NCBI GenBank assembly: GCA_902781095.1
Contig: CACZHW010000006.1
Coordinates: 1-64,000 of the forward strand
Direction of reading: 5' to 3'
From: an uncultured Eubacteriales bacterium
GTDB taxonomy: Bacteria; Bacillota; Clostridia; Christensenellales; Aristaeellaceae
Length of the DNA stretch: 64,000 nt
Shown: positions 33,162 to 41,319 of the stretch, one piece after another
Layout of the letters: each line of letters starts with the position of its first letter
Position numbering within the stretch: the stretch's first letter is position 1
The notes under the pieces: model-generated
Databases searched by the model: none
Seen by the model: the letters and a program-made list of their open reading frames with translations, nothing else
Told to the model about the DNA's origin: nothing
Program-made: the position numbers and the translations under genes

Positions 33162-36100
33162 TTACTCTTCCAGCACGCCGGCGCCGTGCAGCATGCGGCA
33201 GATCGTCTCCGTGCGCTGCATGATCATGTCCGAGAGCACTTCCTCCGCGGTGGCGGGTGCGTCCGGATAGAGTTCACTCAGCGCCTGTCGCCTGGCTTCG
33301 ATCAGGTCGTCGAAGGACATGCGGTCCGCCGCGACGGCGCTGCGCTGCGCTTCGTCCGCCGAGGACAGGTACCACGCATCGTACATCGCGTCCAGCTCGG
33401 AAAGCCAGCTTTCCTGCACGCGCTGCCAGGCCGCGGTTTTGCTCTCCCCGTCCGCAGCCGCGTCCGTCAGGGAGCGGGCCGCCTGGAGAATCTCCGCGTG
33501 CACGCTGCACATCCCGTCGACGGTGTACGCTGTCGTGTCTCCGTAGGTGACGCTGTGCCGGCACTCCTCCCCCTCGCTTGCGTCCGGCAGGCGGAGGTGG
33601 CTGCCCTCGCGGCTGTCCGGCCGCTTCCCCGGCGCGTCGTGCAGCTCATAACACAGGCCGAAGCACTTGTTCATCCGTTCCTCCACGAGGATGGCTTTCG
33701 CTTCCTCCGGGCTGCATACGAGCATCAGAGAATCCGAGAGCGCCTTCATCTGGCTGTTGAAAGCAGCCTGTTCGTTTTCGGCGATGCGCGCGCCCTCCGG
33801 ATCGGCTTTGCGCGTCCATTCGCTGTAGAGCGCGGCGATATCCGCATCCCACAGGCGCATGGCCTCGTCGTACCGTCCGGCGCCCGTCAGGGCCTTGCTG
33901 CTCTTGGCCGTCTCGGCGTGCCGCTCGCACTCCTCGACCTCGCGCCATTCGATGCCTTCGCCCTCGGCGGTCAGCGTCGGGATGCAGATGCCCCCGTCCT
34001 TCTCCACCGCCGGCGGTTCCGGCTTGCGTTTGCGGATCACCTCGGCGGTCGGCACCGTGACCTTCTCCGAATTCGTCGTAAAGGTCCACTCCCGGCTGAC
34101 CGTCCAGACCGCCTGCGCGGTGTTGTCGACCTTCGTGTTCTTCACGTCCCCCTCGCTGACGATATACGAGAAGTGGATGGAGAACGTCTCGCCCGGGGCC
34201 AGCTTCTCGCCCGTCGTCACGGTGCGCCTGCCCTCTTCATCCAGCTCCGCCAGCGAGTCCAGAACGTCCAGCGTCGTGATCGGGCGCAGCGTGTTGTTCG
34301 TCACCTCGATGAGGTAGCGGATTTCCTCGCCCTCCTGGTAGTACTTGCCGTTGGCCGGGGTGCTGATGACCTTCTTTACCACCAGGACGCCGTCCTCCTC
34401 CGCCCTGCCCGTCGGCACGGTGCAAAGGCCGGAGACCGAGACGCGCTGATCTTCGTCCGGATCGTCGTAGGTCACGCGCACGAGGTTGGTCAGCTTGGTC
34501 AGCTTGGCCTGCATCGGCGTCACCTTCGTCTGATAGGTGAAGGTCGCGGTCTTCTTCGCCTCCAGCGAGGCCAGCGTGTCGTAAGGCTTGGTCTTTTTAA
34601 ACAGATGCTCGTAGACGTGCAGGTCGGTCATCGTCTTGTCCGTCGGATTGGTGACGTAGATGACGAAGTCCACCGTCTCGCCCTCCTGGTAGAAGAGCCC
34701 GTTGTCCGGTGTGCTCACGGCGACCTTGTTCACCTGCAGCACGTCGCCGCGCTGCCCGGTCAGGGCCGTCACGCCCGCTTTCGCCGTCTTCAGGTCTCCG
34801 CCCGCACCGGTGTAGGAGACGACGGCGTCGTTGTGCACCGCTCCCATGACGGCGTCCGGTCCGGTGACCTCGTAGTCCGCCAGGAAGGTCTTCGCCTCCC
34901 CGCCCTTCAGCGTGCCGACGTCCCCCGGAAGCCCGGGCACCAGGCTGTCCGTGACGATGACGTTTTTGATGGAGGCCTTGTTCTCGTTCTCCACGGTGAT
35001 CACGAACCGGATGGTTTCGCCTTCCGTAAAGTAGAGCCCGTTGTCCGGCCCGTTCTCCACCGTCTTGGTGACGGTCAGCAGGTAATCCTCAGGCGGCGTC
35101 CAGCCGCCGCTGCCTTTGCCGGTCTCCGGTTTTGTCTCTGCCGGCGCTTTATCCTCCGGTTTCTTCTCTTCTTCAGGCGCCTTCTTTTCCGGCTCCGCTT
35201 CGGCTTCCTCCTCCTTGCCGCCCTCCGGCTCCGCCGGCAGATCGGCCGAGGCGCCGTGGATAAAGTAGACCATGTTGGAGCGCGCGTTCTTCTTGTACTT
35301 CCCGCGCGCTGCGAAGCCCATCGCAAACTTGGTATTGGCAACATCCTCGTCGGTGACGATATAGATGAAGCTCGCCGAGGCGGACTCGCCGGGGCCCAGC
35401 TGCCCGATCGTTATGCTGCTCAGTTCCGCCTTGCTGTCGGCCTTGGTGCTCTTGTAGATGTGCAGCACGACGTTGCTGACGGCGCTCTTCTTGGCCGCGT
35501 TGGTGACGGTGACGTTGTAGGTGACGGCGTCGTTCTCCTGATAGGCTTCCTTCGCCTCTCCGTCCACCGCGACGTCGATCTGAAGGGTGTACTTGTCCGT
35601 CGGTTCCACAACGGGCTTGCCCTTGCCGAAGCCTTTCAGCAGGTTCAGCGTCTGCGGCCAGGCGATGCCGTCCTGCTTCACGCCGGCGCTCTTCTGGAAT
35701 TTCTTGACGGCGGATGCGGTTTTGCCGCCGTATTTGCCGTCCGCCTTGCCGCTGTAATCGCCCAGCACCTGCAGGGTGTTCTGCAGATTCGCCACTTCCC
35801 CGGGCGGATTGTCGAGGTCCGGCGCCAGCGTCCCTTCCGGATAGAATTCCTCGTTCTTCTTTTTGCCGCAGAATTCGCACGCGGACGAGCGCTTGCCCTT
35901 GCTGTGGTCGGTCGCCTCCACGGTGATTTTCCACGCGCCGTAGCGGTGCCCGACCTTTTTGAGGGTCTCCCGGATCGCCTTGCCGCACACCGTGCAGCGG
36001 GCAGACCGCGTCCCCGTGTGCTGGCAGGTCGGCTCTTTCTCGATCTCCCACGGGCCCGGCGTGTGATCCGTCTTCTTCAGTTTCTGCGTCGCCCTGTGGC

Positions 36101-36650
36101 CGCATACCGTACAGCGGTGCTCCCGCAGGCCGGTCTCCTGGCAGGTCGCCTGCTTCGTCACGGTCCACTTGCCCCACTTGTGCTCTTCTTTTTCAATGGT
36201 GTCCCGCTCGGTCGTCCCGCATTCGCGGCACGTCCGGGAGCGCAGGCCGGTCTGCGTGCAGGTCGCCTCTTCCAGCGTCTTCCACGCGCCCCAGTCGTGC
36301 TCCGTCTTGGCGATCGTCTCCGTCTGTTTCTCCCCGCACACGCTGCAGCGGCGCTCGCGCTGGCCGGTCTGCGTGCAGGTCGCCCGCCTCGTGGTCTGCC
36401 AGCCGCCCCAGCTGTGCGCCGTCTTCGGGATCGTCTCTTCCTTCGTCTGGCCACAGCCGGTGCAGTAATACCGGCGGATGCCGGTGCTCGAACAGGTCGC
36501 CTCCCGGACGACGGTCGGCCTGATCCAGTTGTGCTCGTGTGTGACGAACGGCGTGCCGTTAGTCGCGTTGCCGTCGATGGCCAGCGCGGCTGCGGCCACC
36601 AGGCAGAAGATCAGCAGCAGCGCGGCGCCAATCCTCCGTTTCCCCTTCAT
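33162..36650 (-). CDS. Large modular secreted protein: six Cys-rich repeats, PG-binding-like domain, DUF11 repeats, paired helical domains
   Basis: 1162 residues. After a signal peptide (1-24) come six repeats of about 39 residues (about 33-270) with the pattern H-x-WG-x-W ... ATC-x-x-TG ... C-x-x-CG; each has three cysteines, suited to disulfides or metal. A peptidoglycan-binding-1-like segment follows (LQNTLQVLGDYSGKADG near 290), then one CARDB/DUF11-like and three clear DUF11 beta domains (about 350-850) separated by a Glu/Lys/Pro-rich linker (near 480-520). The last 280 residues contain two similar helical units resembling LprI/DUF1311, each with a W-x-x-L-x-x-LY-x-x-W core. There is no LPXTG or membrane anchor. 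AAAGGAGG precedes the ATG. Probably a wall-associated adhesin or scaffold; function unknown. Confidence 0.85.
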   Translation of the reverse strand: MKGKRRIGAALLLIFCLVAAAALAIDGNATNGTPFVTHEHNWIRPTVVREATCSSTGIRRYYCTGCGQTKEETIPKTAHSWGGWQTTRRATCTQTGQRERRCSVCGEKQTETIAKTEHDWGAWKTLEEATCTQTGLRSRTCRECGTTERDTIEKEEHKWGKWTVTKQATCQETGLREHRCTVCGHRATQKLKKTDHTPGPWEIEKEPTCQHTGTRSARCTVCGKAIRETLKKVGHRYGAWKITVEATDHSKGKRSSACEFCGKKKNEEFYPEGTLAPDLDNPPGEVANLQNTLQVLGDYSGKADGKYGGKTASAVKKFQKSAGVKQDGIAWPQTLNLLKGFGKGKPVVEPTDKYTLQIDVAVDGEAKEAYQENDAVTYNVTVTNAAKKSAVSNVVLHIYKSTKADSKAELSSITIGQLGPGESASASFIYIVTDEDVANTKFAMGFAARGKYKKNARSNMVYFIHGASADLPAEPEGGKEEEAEAEPEKKAPEEEKKPEDKAPAETKPETGKGSGGWTPPEDYLLTVTKTVENGPDNGLYFTEGETIRFVITVENENKASIKNVIVTDSLVPGLPGDVGTLKGGEAKTFLADYEVTGPDAVMGAVHNDAVVSYTGAGGDLKTAKAGVTALTGQRGDVLQVNKVAVSTPDNGLFYQEGETVDFVIYVTNPTDKTMTDLHVYEHLFKKTKPYDTLASLEAKKTATFTYQTKVTPMQAKLTKLTNLVRVTYDDPDEDQRVSVSGLCTVPTGRAEEDGVLVVKKVISTPANGKYYQEGEEIRYLIEVTNNTLRPITTLDVLDSLAELDEEGRRTVTTGEKLAPGETFSIHFSYIVSEGDVKNTKVDNTAQAVWTVSREWTFTTNSEKVTVPTAEVIRKRKPEPPAVEKDGGICIPTLTAEGEGIEWREVEECERHAETAKSSKALTGAGRYDEAMRLWDADIAALYSEWTRKADPEGARIAENEQAAFNSQMKALSDSLMLVCSPEEAKAILVEERMNKCFGLCYELHDAPGKRPDSREGSHLRLPDASEGEECRHSVTYGDTTAYTVDGMCSVHAEILQAARSLTDAAADGESKTAAWQRVQESWLSELDAMYDAWYLSSADEAQRSAVAADRMSFDDLIEARRQALSELYPDAPATAEEVLSDMIMQRTETICRMLHGAGVLEE

Positions 36651-36723
36651 GTTTCCTGCCTCCTTTCAGTCTGTCCCTCCCATCGTTTCTTCTCTGCGCC
36701 AATCATAGCGCTTCCCTGTTTGT

Positions 36724-36752
36724 ATCATAGCATACAAATATTCAAATCACAA
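36724..36752 (-). promoter_or_regulatory. Promoter of the modular surface-protein gene
   Basis: Minus-strand TTGTGA (36747-36752), 17-base spacer, TATGAT (36724-36729), in a locally AT-rich stretch. Confidence 0.75.
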
Positions 36753-36827
36753 CATCGGTAATGTGTCTATTTTTGTTCAATAAATCCGGTCTTCTGTCGC
36801 TTTATTCAGGAGGCCGGCTGACGATAC

Positions 36828-36860
36828 AAAAACGCCGCCCCTTCTGCTGAAGAGGCGGCG
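36828..36860 (-). terminator. uvrC terminator
   Basis: CGCCGCC and GGCGGCG with an inner CTTC/GAAG stem, followed on the minus strand by TTTTTG, 4 to 37 bases after the uvrC stop. Confidence 0.85.
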
Positions 36861-36864
36861 CCGT

Positions 36865-38742
36865 TCACCGTTGTTTCTTTGCCGAAAAATAGCCGGCAAT
36901 CTGCTGCGCCTGTGCCGGGCCGATCCCCTCCGCGCGCGTAAGCTCCTCCGGCGCCGCCTCGGCGATGGCCCGGATGCTGCCGAATTCCCGCAGCAGCGCG
37001 CGCCGCTTGGCCGGGCCGATGCCCGGGATGTCCTCCAGCTGGGAGTGCATGCCCGCCTTCTGCCGCAGCCCCCGGTGGTGCGTGATGCAGAAGCGGTGCG
37101 CCTCGTCGCGCACGCGCTGGATGAGGTGCAGCGCCGGGCTCTTGCGGTCCAGCAGGATGCTCTCCTCCTGCCCCGGCAGAAAGACCTCCTCCAGCCGCTT
37201 GGCCAGGCCGAAGATCGGGATGTCGAACCCCTCCGCCAGCATCGCCTCACGGGCGAAGGCCAACTGCTCCGGTCCGCCGTCGATGAGGATGAGGTCCGGC
37301 AGGTCCGCAAAGCCGGTGAGGCCGCTCCCGTCCTGCGGCAGGCTCCCCTGCTCCTTAAGCGCTTCCCGCTCCGTCCTCGCGCGCCGCAGCCGGCGGCTCA
37401 GCACCTCGTTCATGGAGGCGAAGTCGTTGGCGCCTTCCACCGTCTTGATGCGGAAGCGCCGGTACTCCTTGTAGGCCGGTTCCCCGTCGATGGCCACCAC
37501 CATGCTGGCCACGGAGAGCACGCCCTGCGTGTTGGAAATGTCGTACCCCTCGATGCGCCTGGGCACGGCGGGCAGGTCCAGCGCCCGGGCCAGCTCCTCG
37601 CAGGCGCCCACGGTGCGCTCCCTTCGCCTTGCCATGCCCGCATTGCGCTTGTCCAGCGCGTCCCGGGCGTTCTTCATGGCCATCTCCGTCAGCTTGTGTT
37701 TGGTGCCGCGCTGCGGCTCGTGCAGCAGCAGCTTCGCGCCCCTGCGCGCCTCCAGCGCGGCGGCGATGTCCCCCGCCCCTTCCGGCAGTTCGTCGCAGAG
37801 GATCTCGGCGGGCGGAAGCCTGCCGTCGTCGTAAAACTGCATGAGGAAGGTCGCCAGGATTTCCGCCTGGCCCTGGTCGCCCGCCCCCTCCAGCGCGTAG
37901 CTCTCCGCGCCGATCAGGTGGCCGCCGCGCATGAAGAGCACCTGCACCATCGCGTCGATGCCGTCCGTCGCGGCTGCCAGGATGTCCTGGTCCCCGCCGC
38001 GCACGTTGATCGCCTTCTGCCGCTCCAGCAGCCCCTGTGCGCTCTTCAGCCGGTCACGCAGCAGCGCGGCCTGCTCGAAGCGCAGGTTTCTGGCCGCGTC
38101 CTCCATCTCGCTGCGGAGCCGTTCCAGCACGGCGTCGCTCTTGCCCGAGAGGAAGTCGATGACCTCCCGCACCGTCTCCCCGTACGCTTCCGGGGTGATA
38201 AGGCCCGCGCACGGCGCGGGGCACTCGCCCACCTGGTAGTGCAGGCAGGGCCGGCGCGGCTTGTCCGGACGGATGGGCTCCCGGCAGGTGCGCAGCGGGA
38301 AGATCTCCTGCAGCGCGCCCATCACCTCACGCACGCCCGTCGTCCCGGTATACGGGCCGAAATAGCGCGCGCCGTCCTTCTCCACCCGCCGGACGATGCC
38401 GGCGCGCGGAAAGGCCTCCGCAGGGTCGATGCGCAGATACGGATAGTGCTTGTCGTCCTTGAGCAGGATGTTGTACTGCGGGCGGTGCAGCTTGATGAGA
38501 TTGCACTCCAGGATCAGCGCTTCCAGATTGGTGTCGCACAGCACGATGTCGAAGTCGTCGATCCGGGCGACCATGGCCCGGACCTTCACCGTGTGATCCC
38601 TGGACTGATGGAAGTACTGGCTCACCCGGTTCTTCAGGTTCACCGCCTTGCCGACATAGATGATCTGCCCCTCGCTCTTCATGAGATAGCAGCCGGGGCA
38701 GGTCGGCAGTTTCTGCAGTTTGATCCTCAGATTCTCGTTCAT
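36865..38742 (-). CDS. uvrC: Excinuclease ABC subunit C
   Basis: 625 residues, normal length. UvrC makes both incisions in nucleotide excision repair once recruited by UvrB. In order: GIY-YIG nuclease (CPGCYLMK, IIYVGKA, about 15-90), a Cys-rich region, the UVR motif near 200-235, the RNase-H-like 5'-nuclease (near 380-545, with DLILIDGGPEQ) and a C-terminal helix-hairpin-helix pair (DIPGIGPAKRRALL near 572). The start overlaps the stop of the DUF1292 gene as ATGA, so translation is probably coupled. Confidence 0.97.
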   Translation of the reverse strand: MNENLRIKLQKLPTCPGCYLMKSEGQIIYVGKAVNLKNRVSQYFHQSRDHTVKVRAMVARIDDFDIVLCDTNLEALILECNLIKLHRPQYNILLKDDKHYPYLRIDPAEAFPRAGIVRRVEKDGARYFGPYTGTTGVREVMGALQEIFPLRTCREPIRPDKPRRPCLHYQVGECPAPCAGLITPEAYGETVREVIDFLSGKSDAVLERLRSEMEDAARNLRFEQAALLRDRLKSAQGLLERQKAINVRGGDQDILAAATDGIDAMVQVLFMRGGHLIGAESYALEGAGDQGQAEILATFLMQFYDDGRLPPAEILCDELPEGAGDIAAALEARRGAKLLLHEPQRGTKHKLTEMAMKNARDALDKRNAGMARRRERTVGACEELARALDLPAVPRRIEGYDISNTQGVLSVASMVVAIDGEPAYKEYRRFRIKTVEGANDFASMNEVLSRRLRRARTEREALKEQGSLPQDGSGLTGFADLPDLILIDGGPEQLAFAREAMLAEGFDIPIFGLAKRLEEVFLPGQEESILLDRKSPALHLIQRVRDEAHRFCITHHRGLRQKAGMHSQLEDIPGIGPAKRRALLREFGSIRAIAEAAPEELTRAEGIGPAQAQQIAGYFSAKKQR

Positions 38743-39029
38743 TCCGCTTCCGTTTCAAACTTGGTGCGCAACACGCCCGCCAGCGTCTCCAGCAGGCTCT
38801 CGTCCGGCAGGACGAACTCCTCCATCTCCTCGCCGTTCTCGTCCGTGAAAGCGTTCACCTTCATGATGTACGCAGGGTCCTCTCCGGCCTCTTCGCTCTC
38901 CGCGTCCCGCAGGGCGGCGTATTCCTCTCCGTTATAGAAGAAGTAATCCGTCACCTGCAGCAGCAGGGTATGCCCTTCGTCGTCCGTAAACTCCAGGATA
39001 TCGCGCTCGTTCATCTCTTCCGGTGTCAT
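38739..39029 (-). CDS. DUF1292 protein
   Basis: 96 residues, strongly acidic. It has the DUF1292 pattern: ILEFTDDEGHTLLLQV at the start, YFFYNGEEYAAL, then a Tyr-Ile-Met-Lys-Val strand and FVLPDE near the end. These small proteins are common in Firmicutes (YrzB-like) and their function is not known. ATG at 39029 is chosen because GGAGGGAT lies six bases upstream; the frame to 39119 crosses the promoter. Coupled to uvrC by a 4-base overlap. Confidence 0.9.
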   Translation of the reverse strand: MTPEEMNERDILEFTDDEGHTLLLQVTDYFFYNGEEYAALRDAESEEAGEDPAYIMKVNAFTDENGEEMEEFVLPDESLLETLAGVLRTKFETEAE

Positions 39030-39057
39030 GTCAATCCCTCCGATGTCAGTTTTTCTC

Positions 39058-39086
39058 ATTATAGGCCGCCCGGCCGGGGCGGTCAA
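39058..39086 (-). promoter_or_regulatory. Promoter of the DUF1292-uvrC operon
   Basis: Minus-strand TTGACC (39081-39086), a 17-base spacer that is almost all G and C, TATAAT (39058-39063). Confidence 0.8.
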
Positions 39087-39115
39087 CGGGGTTTGCCGCT
39101 GTTCGCCGCTGCGGC

Positions 39116-41074
39116 TCACTCCGCTTCTTCAAACGTGATCTGTTCAATGCTCAGCCGTGCGCCTTCGCACAGGGTGACGGAGAACGCGAACGGCTCGCCG
39201 GCAGGTACCTCAAACCGGGTGCTGTCCGCCTGTGCCGGCATCGGAACAGGCTGCTGCCGCGTCCCGGAAAATTCCGTCTCCAGCCGGGCAGCCTCTCCCG
39301 CAGCCTGCGCCGCGTAGTGCAGCGTCACGATCGTCCTGCGGCGCTGCGCACCGAACTGCGGGGAGCGGAGCACCCGCCGCTCCTCTCCCGCCGGGAACGC
39401 GCCCGCCCCGTCCAGCGACGGATCGAAGGCATAGCCCGGGGTATACGGGTAATCGACCGTCTTTCGTCCGGCTGCCGGCCCTGCCGTGCCGTCCAGGCGG
39501 CACGTCTCCGCGAGGTAGACGGTATCGCCGTACACCTCGCCGGCCTTCCGGTAGTAGGGCCGCAGGTATTCCGGCAGGTCGTCCAGGCCGCCCAGCTGCG
39601 TCGCCACCAGCAGATGCCTGTCCGAAAGCGCGCCGCGGTCGTTGGTCGCGCCCGGGGCGTCGTAGTTGACCAGCGAGCGGTTGGTCGTAAAGTAGCTGAC
39701 CCAGGTCCGCTCCGGATCGAAGACGCGCGCCAGTTCCGCCGAAGCGCTGTCGTTGATCACCGCGATACAGTCCGTGTCCGTTTCCTCCGCCAATGCGGAC
39801 AGCGCGCGGTAATAGTCCCCGAAGTGATTGCCGACCGACGAAACCGTCATGTGCCAGCAGCCGGCCGTCATCGCCGCCAGCACCCCCGCAGCAGCCAGAA
39901 CGCGCAGGCTCCTGAGGCGCCCGTTTGTGCGCTGTGTCCGTAAGGCGTACGCGGCGCCCGCAGCCACCGTCAGCGGTACGAAGCCGATCAGGTGATAGCG
40001 CGCCGAGGTCACCGTCATCTGCTGGACGAATCCGTTCCACAGGAAGATTCCGGCCAGCGCCGTCCGCCCGAATGCGGCCGCGCCGCAGTCCGTCTCTCCC
40101 GCTGCGCCGTCCGGGCGCCGCATCCCCGATAAGCCCAGGGCGGCCACGCCGATGAGGAACAGGAATTTGAGGACGTACACGCCCCCGCTGAACGTATAAA
40201 GGCTGACTTCATCCGCCGGCAGCACGCCGGCCAGCTCCATGAGGCCGCCCAGGTTCTCACCGAGCTTCGGAAAGAAATCCTGCAGCTTCACGAGGTCCAT
40301 CCGGTCCGCCAGCGTCGAAAGGCCGAGGCTCTTTTGCAGCGCATAGCCCGCAAGCGAAAGGACGCACACCGAACCCGTCACCCCGGCTCCGCCCGCCCTC
40401 TGTCTGCCGCCGGCCCCTTGCAGGCGGAAGACCGCATCGCAGGCAAGCACGGGTGCCAGGCCGCAGAGAAACACGTACAGCCCGCTGGAGACCGCCGTCA
40501 GGAAGCACAGCGCCGAAAACAGGCACAGCTGCAGCCGCCAGCCGCCCCGGTGCTGCTCCGCCGCCGGCGCCGTCAGCAGCTCCACGAGCCAGAGCGGCAG
40601 CAGGACTTTATAAATATACTGCGACGCGCCGAAGAACAGCATGTTCGCGTAGCGCAGCATCCCCAGGCTGTAAGGCAGCAGCACGGCGGATGCCGCGCCG
40701 CAGGCGGCAGCTCCCGGAAGCCCCATGTGCCGCAGCAGCGCCAGGAGAAGCACCGTAAACAGCGCGAGGTTGAGCAGATTGGCGATGCCGAAGGACAGCA
40801 CGATGTCGCCCGTCAGCGCGTAGAAGGGCAGCGCGGGCAGCGCCGCGCAGTCCCACTCCGCCGTCGTCATGTACTGCCACCCCGGGATGAGGAGCGTCCG
40901 CTCCTCCCACATCTGCATCGTATGATAGAACACCTTCGCCGCGTCGTGATCATTCACAAAACGGCAGAACAGGTTGAGATATCCCCATAAAAGCAGCTGA
41001 ATCACCAGCAGCGCAACGAAAACGAAGCCCGCCGGCCGTCTCATCCGCCCCGTCAGCCCCCTGCCCTTTTCCAT
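39116..41074 (-). CDS. Large polytopic membrane protein, glycosyltransferase-C-like
   Basis: 652 residues with about twelve membrane helices in the first 430 residues and a soluble extracellular C-terminal part. The first extracellular loop contains FVNDHDAAKVFYHTMQMW, an acidic pair placed as in GT-C glycosyltransferases; this is suggestive only. ATG at 41074 has AAGGAG six bases upstream, so the long frame to 41239 is not used. It lies near two related-looking large membrane proteins and an LtaS-like sulfatase, which favours a role in surface glycan or teichoic-acid decoration. Donor and acceptor are unknown. Confidence 0.7.
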   Translation of the reverse strand: MEKGRGLTGRMRRPAGFVFVALLVIQLLLWGYLNLFCRFVNDHDAAKVFYHTMQMWEERTLLIPGWQYMTTAEWDCAALPALPFYALTGDIVLSFGIANLLNLALFTVLLLALLRHMGLPGAAACGAASAVLLPYSLGMLRYANMLFFGASQYIYKVLLPLWLVELLTAPAAEQHRGGWRLQLCLFSALCFLTAVSSGLYVFLCGLAPVLACDAVFRLQGAGGRQRAGGAGVTGSVCVLSLAGYALQKSLGLSTLADRMDLVKLQDFFPKLGENLGGLMELAGVLPADEVSLYTFSGGVYVLKFLFLIGVAALGLSGMRRPDGAAGETDCGAAAFGRTALAGIFLWNGFVQQMTVTSARYHLIGFVPLTVAAGAAYALRTQRTNGRLRSLRVLAAAGVLAAMTAGCWHMTVSSVGNHFGDYYRALSALAEETDTDCIAVINDSASAELARVFDPERTWVSYFTTNRSLVNYDAPGATNDRGALSDRHLLVATQLGGLDDLPEYLRPYYRKAGEVYGDTVYLAETCRLDGTAGPAAGRKTVDYPYTPGYAFDPSLDGAGAFPAGEERRVLRSPQFGAQRRRTIVTLHYAAQAAGEAARLETEFSGTRQQPVPMPAQADSTRFEVPAGEPFAFSVTLCEGARLSIEQITFEEAE

Positions 41075-41233
41075 TCCTGCTCCTTCCGCGGCTCTCCTGT
41101 GTCCGCCGCATGCCGCTTCTGTCCCCGCATGATACCGCAGCGCACCGCGAATGTCAACGCGGCGCACGGCCCCGCCTCGTGCGTTCCTTCTTCCGTACCC
41201 GTCTTCCGTGCGCTGCTCACCCGTCGTGAGGGC

Positions 41234-41262
41234 TTGCATCCCTCAACATTTTGCGGTATGAT
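41234..41262 (+). promoter_or_regulatory. Promoter of the YkuD-like gene, with overlapping inverted repeat
   Basis: TTGCAT (41234-41239), 17-base spacer, TATGAT (41257-41262). An inverted repeat TGAGGG-N7-CCCTCA (41227-41245) straddles the -35 box and could be an operator. Confidence 0.7.
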
Positions 41263-41319
41263 AGGATAAGATTTTTATGCGGGCTTTCCGCATGGATTCC
41301 GGAAAGGAGCCGATTTGAT

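Noticed and set aside
35830..36560. CRISPR-like or DNA repeat array
   Set aside because: The regularity comes from six protein repeats of about 39 residues whose DNA is diverged; there are no constant repeats with unique spacers.
33186..36761. A 1191-codon open frame on the plus strand opposite the modular surface protein
   Set aside because: It is a shadow frame created by high G+C and codon bias of the minus-strand gene; no ribosome binding site, Arg/His/Val-rich composition and no recognisable domain.
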